Assembly: GCA_963575745.1 (NCBI GenBank)
Contig: CAUYUJ010020251.1
Coordinates: 62,001-126,000 of the forward strand
Length of the DNA: 64,000 nucleotides
DNA from: Prorocentrum cordatum
Lineage: Eukaryota; Sar; Dinophyceae; Prorocentrales; Prorocentraceae
Reading direction: 5' to 3'
Of this stretch, positions 58,342 through 64,000 are shown piece after piece; position 1 is the stretch's first letter; each line of letters starts with the position of its first letter. A program made the position numbers and the translations under genes. The notes under the pieces are model-generated. The model searched no databases. It saw only the letters and a list, made by a program, of their open reading frames with translations, and was not told the origin of the DNA.

Positions 58342-59141
58342 TTACATAGTGCGCGATGTGCGGGCCACTGAATCTTTCTCGCCCTGATGGGCTGCGTCGC
58401 ATTCGCGAACGCAGTTCGCGATCTGCGCGTCCGTCGTTGCATTCGCGAACATGGTATGGGACATGCGACGCCGCATGGGTTTCCCAATAGCGTCGTCGTC
58501 GTCCCTGTTGAAGTCGCTGTGGCGGGAGCTCGGCGTCGTCTTCCGTTGCTGTCCCTCGCTCGACCTCACCGCGGGACGTTCGCGGGCGAGCTCCCCCTCC
58601 ATGATGTCGAGGATGGGCTCTTCGCCGATGCTGCCCTTCGCGATGGCGGCCCTCATGTCGCGGGTGCCCCCGTCGCAGTATGTCGGATACCTGTTGCGTG
58701 CGTAGCTGGTCTGCCAGCCGCCGTGGGTAGCCTGCCATGCTAGTCTCTGATGGCGGCCGCGCATGGCCCATGGCCAAAGAGGGGGGGGCGGGCGCGCCGT
58801 CCGCGACCAGCTCGGCCGGCACAGCGTAGCCCCCTTCTTCCTTCAGCCTCCTGATCTCCTCTGCTGAAGCGGGCCCGCGCGCCGTCTCGTGGCGAGCCGG
58901 CATTTGCGCCTGTAGACCATCTGCTGCTCCGCGTGCTGCGAGCAACTCCGATCCGAATGATGATCGACGCGCGAGCTTGAGCGATCGGCCCGCGGCGTCG
59001 AGCAAGCGGCAGGTCTGCCAACCAGTACCGCGGCACTTGCACGGGCGCATGTATGCGGCACCACGCATGCCGCATCCAATCTCCTCTTCGCGCTGGAACG
59101 AGCCGTCGCTGCGCGCGGAGACTCGAGCTGGCACGTCCGCT
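58342..59141 (-). pseudogene. Copia copy 2: RNase H
   Basis: Frame 58082-59134 gives ARSDGSFQREEEIGCGMRGA (the S-D-GF-- start; the usual HSDSGF has changed) and LLDAAGRSLKLARRSSFGSE then LLAARGAADGL, the R-SSF-AE-LA---A block. Frame 58342-58764 gives YCDGGTRDMRAAIAKGSIGE and EPILDIMEGELARE, the TRDM-ADG-TKG-I-R block. The RNase H first Asp region is present. The end lies near 58560. Confidence 0.7.
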
Positions 59142-60180
59142 TCATCGCCAAGAGGGCGATGCGCGCCATGATCTTCTGCGCGGCCAGATCAACGGAATCG
59201 AGCTGCATCGAATGCCTGATGGGCAGCGCGTTCTTGGCCCGCTGCGCAGCGCGTCGGCGGCCGTTCTGGCGGGGGAGACAAAGAGGTCTGGTAGTGGACC
59301 TCTGGCCAGCTCGTCGGCCTTCGACTTGACTGGGCCGACGTGCCCGATCGGGGTCCGCGCGGCTATGTGTTCGTCCTGGTCGAGCGTCACTGCGCCATCG
59401 GCGCCGCGGCCCCAGTGGGCCCCTCAGTTGGTAAGTCGTCGTGCCCCACCTTCCCTTGCTGAAGACGCTCTCAATGTGGCCGGTGGGTCGGTCGGCGTGC
59501 TTCTGGCGCCCTGCGATCTGGAGATCGTCGACGCGCTTGGACAGCGCGGGCACTGAGTCCGAGCCGCCGGCGCCGCAAGTGCCGGGCGCCGCATGATTGA
59601 CCTCGGGCACAGGGTCCCATAGCGTCGGCTTGGTGGCGCACTCGGGCGAGCGCGCGACCCTGAAGAGCTTCGCGGAGAAGCTCTCGGCGCGCCCTTGCAG
59701 CCCGCGCCCGGCACGATGCAGCGCAGGCATTCGGTCCGCTCATCAAAGACTCGTAGCCTAGGGCCCACCTGGGGATGGCAGCGCCGCCGGGCGGCAGGGT
59801 GAAGTGCACCTCTCGTGGTGCTTCGCCCTGCTGCTGCATCTCAACATAAGTCATGCCCTGCAGGAAAAGGGCGAGACGTTTACGGCGACGCGCGCCCAGT
59901 CTGGGCGCCAAACCGCCTCCGCGGACATAATGCGCTGGGGCGGCCGTTTCGCCGCGCAGGCGAACGTCTCCGGGGCTCTGGCGCCCGTGTCGCGGATGCC
60001 TCTCCGCGCCGCGCGGCGCCGGAGTGCCCCGGCTGTTCTGCCGCTGGGCCCCTTCCGGCGCTTCCACTTTAACGCGCGTCTGGAGCCCGCGGCGTTCCGA
60101 GCGCCATTGAGAGGCAGTCGTTCGAAACATTTGAATATGACCCAGATCGTGGGCTCCTCGAGGATGGCGGCGGCCACCTC
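59142..60180 (-). pseudogene. Copia copy 2: reverse transcriptase
   Basis: Frame 59851-60177 gives KWKRRKGPSGRTAGALRRRA (fingers). Frame 59471-60313 gives FLQGMTYVEMQQQGEAPREV (palm approach). Frame 59424-59768 gives FDERTECLRCIVPGAGCKGA. Frame 58843-59730 gives LSKRVDDLQIAGRQKHADRP with the VDD box at residues 67-69 intact. Frame 59142-59390 gives TLDQDEHIAARTPIGHVGPV. The order matches dinoflagellate copia RTs, where AFLQG and KHVDDLKIAG are the usual words. At least four frameshifts are present. Confidence 0.8.
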
Positions 60181-60360
60181 CTTGAACGGCCTCGATGCCT
60201 CCTCTATAGACTGGACGCCGGCGCTGCTCTTGACTGCCGCGGCCCCGACAGCGGCGCGCAGCTACAGCGCGGGTTCGGCGGGCGCGCCGGCAAACTAATT
60301 CTCCTCGTGGCAAAACCGGATTGCCTCTCGCACTCTGGGGTGCAGGCGCAACTCCACGTG

Positions 60361-61017
60361 TTATCCTCCTTCATCCTCCTCCTCCTCCTCCTCTAGCTTG
60401 GCGCTGTCGTGTGATGAGGGGGCGCCGCGCAGGTAGTAGCGGCGCTGCGCGTGGATGCGCTGGCACCAGTGCTGCGTCTCCACGTGCTGGGGCCGCCCGC
60501 GTGGCCAGCGGCCCATGATGGCGGTCGCGTGCGCCGGATCCTCGGCGCTCTCGACATCCTGCCAAGCTGCCGACATCACCAGTTGGACGGGGCCGAGGAA
60601 GTAGCTGTCGGCCTCTTCTGGTGTCGCCGACAGGGCCGATGGTCAACCGCCCTCGGTGACGCTGGCGGCGTCCTCGGGGACGTCGGCAACGCAGTCATCA
60701 ACCGTTCCGTCCTGGCCCTGCCCGGCGTCGGCTGCCAGTGGCCGTTCGACACCCGAGACAAACTGGGCGATGCGAGCGCCCCCCCGCTACTCGCCGACGC
60801 GGCTGCGGGCGTCGGACTTGACGCCGCCCAAGTGAAACTGGCGAGCGTCGCCTGGAATTCGAGGGGGCCACCAGGCGACCGAGCTGCGGGGGCCGCCTGG
60901 CTAGTCGCCCGCAGTTTTCTGGCCGCGCGCAAGACGCGCGGCGCAAGCGCCCAGTAGTTGAAAGAGCACGCGGGACAAATTGCGCAGAGCGTCGAGGACA
61001 TCAGGGCGTTGCCGAGC
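60361..61017 (-). pseudogene. Copia copy 2: linker between integrase and RT
   Basis: Frames 60576-61001 and 60361-60579 contain DVLDALRNLSRVLFQLLGAC-like and AWQDVESAEDPAHATAIMGR, then RGRPQHVETQHWCQRIHAQR. The W-QR-H--R run just before RT is usual in these elements. A GGA tract (poly-Glu) lies at 60364-60393. Several stops are present. Confidence 0.5.
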
Positions 61018-61960
61018 CTACTCGGTCAGCTGCTTGCCCTTCTCGCCCTCCCAATGGCCGAAAGTCCTGACTCCTGAGCCTGGCGCGACGTGCTCCACGA
61101 AGTCCTCTGCGCGATCCCGGGCCAGGCCTGTTCGCGGCATGCCGGTGCCCACATCGTAGAAGACGGCGCCAATGAAGGTCCGTGCGTCCTGCGCTCTGCA
61201 GACCATCTCGGCCTTGCGGCACTTGACCGTAGCCTTGCCTCTGGCCGGGTCCACAGACAGGGCAGTGCCGGGACCTGCCCAGCCTGACGCGTCCTTTCTG
61301 ATGGAATGCCTGTGAATCCCCACCTGGTTACCCACGTTGAAGCGCCCCCTCTGGTCCCTCTGGTGTCGGTGGCGCGTGTCTGAAGGTCGCGGCTAACGCG
61401 GGCGACCGAAGTAGCCTCGATCATGCACTGCAGGGCAATGCGGCGGATTCGCCACTGCAGCCGGCTGGGCTGCACCTCGCCGCTGTCCGCAAGGCCGCCG
61501 CCAGCGACGTAGTCGCCGGGTGCCTCGCCCTCCTCGACATCTTCGACTTGCGGCAGCATGGAGGGATGCCTGCTGAAGACGTTGCACGGCGTAGCGCTGC
61601 CCACGTGGGCGAGGCTGTTGCCCGCGAAGGTGGCGTGATCCAGCATGGAATCGAAGTTGGCGGTAATGCCTTCGCGCTCCAGCTGCTCCTCGGCGGTGTG
61701 TAGTGCGCGTCGTAGTATTGCGCCGCGTCGCCTCATGAAACGACCGTGCTGGCGCGGCGCACGGATGTCCACCTGGGCCCCCCCCCTTAATCTCCCCTAC
61801 TAAGTTCTTGGAAGTCATTCCGCCTTCGCCGTGCACTATGAAGGTCTACATTGATCCAACTAGCGCGATCCATGGCCTGTCAACAGCTGCCAGCAACCGT
61901 GAGTCGCACGTGTCCGTGATCCCCTGGCTGTTGTGGCATCTTGAGGCCTGGCCCGGCAGA
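61018..61960 (-). pseudogene. Copia copy 2: integrase, resumed after the insertion
   Basis: From about 61935 the frame gives ITDTCDSRLLAAVDRPWIAL and, after one stop, TFIVHGEGGMTSKNL (61850-61810). The usual second catalytic Asp (YVDGEGG) is His. Frame 61026-61772 gives RAPRQHGRFMRRRGAILRRA, FDSMLDHATFAGNSLAHVGS and EATSVARVSRDLQTR. Frame 61018-61335 gives NQVGIHRHSIRKDASGWAGP and TVKCRKAEMVCRAQD. These are the integrase end and the chromatin-binding-like segment. The fold would be inactive by the D to H change. Confidence 0.8.
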
Positions 61961-62254
61961 TCAAGCGCAGTAACCCGAGGAAGCATTTAAGTACCCCCGT
62001 GGCGATATCTTAGCACCGCATTTTTATTCGATATTCCGAGGGGCCGAAATAACCGAACGATAGGTTTAGCACCCGGACACAAAACAAATTCGCGGAGGCC
62101 TGGCCCCTGGGAGCCTGCTTAGACGCCTGCTCAGGAGCCTGCTCAGAGGCCTGCGCCTGCTTCTGCTTAGGAACCTGCTCAAAGGTCTGCTTCGGAGGTC
62201 TGAGAGGCCTGCTTCGGGACCTCTCTGAGAGACCTGCTGAGGACCCTTCCCAAA

Positions 62255-63579
62255 GAAGCTTTCCCTGCTCCTGCTTCTCCTCCTTTTCCTGCTCATGTCT
62301 CTTGTCTTGCTCCTCCTTCTCCTCTCCTCCTCCTCCTCCTCCTCCTCCTCCGTCTCCTCCCCCTCCTCCTCCTCTCCTCCTCTCCTCCTCCTCCTCCTCC
62401 TTCTCCTCCTCCTCCTCCTCCTTCTCCCCCCCCTCCTCCCCCTCCTCCTCCCCCTCCTCCAGTTCTCTCCTCTGATCAGCTGGCCTCTTGGAAGAGACTT
62501 CTCATTCAAAACCCTTCTAGAAATTGATTTTCATCGGCCGTCCTAAGGGGATTCCACGAGAGAGCATCCCGCCCCCCACCGCACCGTGGCGTTATCTTAG
62601 CACCCGGCCACGCGAAAAAAAAACACTCCAGTTCTATTCCTGCGGGTGTCCTAGGGATTCCTAAGGATTTATCTAAGACTCTGAAGGATTCCCTTACGAT
62701 TCCTGCGCCTTCCTAAAGCTTTCTGTGGATTCCTCCGAATTCTAGAAGACTCCTTTAAATTCCTAAGGGCTCGTCACAAATTCCAAGGGATTCCTCGTGA
62801 ATGTTAGGATTCCTAAGGATTCCTACAGGGTCCTCAGGATTCCTGAGGATTCCTAGAGATTCCTAAACATTCGTTCTCCTCCTTCTCTTCCTCCTCATCC
62901 TCCTCCTCCTCCTCCATCTCCTCCTCTCCTTCCAGCGCTTCAGACTTGTGAGCGACGCTTCCATCTCATCAAGAATCCAATCTGACCTGGGCAAGACACA
63001 GGACAATCTGCCGACGATCCGTTCTGAATCAACTGGAAAGGCTGAGAAACCTGGGAAAGCTGAGAAACCTGGGGGAGCTGAGAAACCTGGGAAAGCTGAG
63101 AAAACTGAGACAACTGAGAAGCTTTCCCTGCTCCTGCTTCTCCTCCTTTTCCTGTTCATGTTCCTTGTCTTCCTCCTCATCCTCCTCCTCCTCCTCCTTC
63201 TCCTCCTCCTCCTCCTCCTCTCCTCCTCCTCCTCCTCCTCCTCCTCCTTTTCTCTCTTCTGATCTGCTGGCCTCTTGGAAGGGACTTCTCATTCAAAACC
63301 CTTCTAGATTGATTTTCATCGGCCGTCCTAGGGGGAGGTCCACGAAACGGTATTCCGCCCCCCCCCCCCCGCGCCGCGGCGTTATCATAGCACCCGGCCA
63401 CGCGACAAAAAACAATCCAGGTCTATTCCTGCGGGTGTCCTAGGGATTCCTAAGGATTTATCTAGGATTCTTAAGGATTCCCTTACGATTCCTGCGCATT
63501 CCTAAGACTTTCTGTGGATTCCTCAGAATTCCAGGAGACTCCTTTAAATTCTCGAGGGCTCGTCAAAAACTCCAAGGGG
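62255..63579 (+). repeat. Long direct repeat inside the insertion (62255-62789 and 63118-63579)
   Basis: The segments start with GAAGCTTTCCCTGCTCCTGC, share the pyrimidine tract and then GGCCTCTTGGAAG, CATTCAAAACCCTTCTAG and TTTTCATCGGCCGTCCTA. They continue with TTATC-TAGCACCCGGCCACG and the stretch TTCCTAAGGATTTATCTA. They lie 863 bp apart; the copies differ mainly by tract length. An older, shorter copy at 62064 shares TTTAGCACCCGG. Confidence 0.85.
62290..62465 (+). repeat. CTC/TCC homopyrimidine tract
   Basis: Almost pure pyrimidines in the first direct repeat; the counterpart in the second is at 63160-63250. Confidence 0.9.
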
Positions 63580-63584
63580 GGAGA

Positions 63585-63739
63585 AGGGCTCCTTAAGGGC
63601 TCCTTAAATTCCAGGGCTACTTAAGGGGTCCTCAGGAGAAGGCCCAGAGGGGAAACCCCAGGCGACTTGGGCCCCGACAGGCCTTGGGCCCCGAGGGAAG
63701 GGGGGGGGCGCGGGAGGATGCTTGGGCCTGGTGCCAGGT
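63585..63739. other. Right part of the insertion, no gene seen
   Basis: G-rich and short GGGCTCCTTAA direct repeats (63588-63620). Part of the inserted segment. Confidence 0.4.
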
Positions 63740-63984
63740 TTCCAGGGTGCGATTATCGCCGGAAGGGTCTTAAATGCTTCCTGCGGTTATCATGCGATCC
63801 TTGTAGTGAAGCATGTAGCATTCGACGTGCTGGTTGCATCGCGCCGAAATGCGTAGTGTGGGATGGCCTGGCGCGCCAATGGAAGCCGCGTGCGACTTTC
63901 CAGACAGTTGCCGGCAACTGTGGGGATGAGGTCGAGGATGGGCTGCGGCGTATTGGCTGCGCGCAGTGCTCGAGCCATTTCCAC
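63740..63984 (-). pseudogene. Copia copy 2: integrase N-terminal (zinc-binding) part, truncated by the insertion
   Basis: Near the right end, frame 63790-63984 gives MEMARALRAANTPQPILDLI, then PTVAGNCLESRTRLPLARQA. It corresponds to the zinc-binding integrase segment (A-V---VL--IP-V---C--CR-W-RP) with the second Cys lost. A second frame gives CNQHVECYMLHYKDRM. It matches the start of the catalytic core (FN--VE-DLLFYK--). The frame then runs into the inverted repeat at 63790. The element continues off the window. Confidence 0.7.
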
Positions 63985-64000
63985 ATTAGCGGCGTGCCGC

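Larger units (their letters stand above)
61970..63790. mobile_element. ~1.8-kb insertion with inverted terminal repeats inside the copia integrase
   Basis: The insertion is bounded by AGGAAGCATTTAAG (61978-61991) and its exact reverse complement CTTAAATGCTTCCT (63769-63782). Outside the 14-bp core a TAACC word occurs at both ends, giving 19 of 22 matches over the ends. Between them is no coding sequence but long direct repeats and pyrimidine tracts. The gene halves YKDRM (right) and ITDTC (left) are separated by exactly this segment. I see no obvious target duplication. An inverted duplication of flanking DNA is the alternative. Confidence 0.7.
58142..63984 (-). mobile_element. Second, different copia-like element, split by an insertion
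   Basis: Minus-strand order: integrase N-terminus (63984-63780), insertion (63790-61970), integrase C-terminus (61960-61020), linker, RT (60180-59140) and RNase H (59140-58340). RT uses VDDLQIAG and the integrase is followed by an ASGWAGP segment. It differs in sequence from the copy at 0.5-8.8 kb and represents another lineage. Gag and protease would lie beyond the window end. Confidence 0.8.

Overview
The window looks like dinoflagellate nuclear DNA. It is GC-rich (by eye well above 55 percent) and almost every recognisable protein is a decayed retroelement of a type abundant in dinoflagellate genomes. The 5' leader of one LINE (23815-23850, minus strand) carries a near-complete copy of the 22-nt dinoflagellate spliced leader fused to a 15-nt truncated leader, the signature of repeatedly trans-spliced and retroposed transcripts. 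A Prorocentrum-like, GC-rich dinoflagellate is my guess from composition; the species is inference. I found no convincing intact host gene, rRNA, tRNA or CRISPR.

Layout. 0.46-8.75 kb: a Ty1/copia-like element on the minus strand with gag, protease, integrase, reverse transcriptase (RT) and RNase H in canonical order, broken by frameshifts. 9.2-11.5 kb: a GAT microsatellite and two minisatellite families. 11.5-12.7 kb: LINE 3' fragment (plus). 12.8-18.4 kb: nearly full-length LINE (plus). 18.9-23.85 kb and 23.97-29.43 kb: two further long LINEs (minus), head to tail. 29.4-34.4 kb: non-coding repeat modules. 34.5-37.4 kb: LINE (minus). 37.7-41.3 kb: poly-G runs, an exact 90-bp tandem array, a second GAT microsatellite and a duplicated region with strong three-base periodicity. 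41.9-42.6, 46.8-48.1, 51.0-51.2 and 54.4-55.4 kb: LINE fragments (minus). Between them lie at least six families of short dispersed repeat modules. 58.3-63.98 kb: a second, different copia-like element (minus) whose integrase is split by a ~1.8-kb insertion (61970-63790) bounded by inverted repeats.

How the parts work together. The coding content is selfish. LINEs carry, in order, an ORF1-like RNA-binding or coiled-coil part, an AP-endonuclease-like EEP domain, RT, and in two cases RNase H. The copia elements carry gag-pol. Catalytic motifs are often damaged (for example YVDE for YVDD, IHD for YVDD), so I expect none to be autonomous. The remainder consists of homopurine GGA tracts, poly-G/poly-C runs and recurrent modules whose reappearance in similar combinations suggests a composite repeat unit spreading as a block.

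Element borders are approximate because frameshifts prevent exact calls and no alignment could be run.
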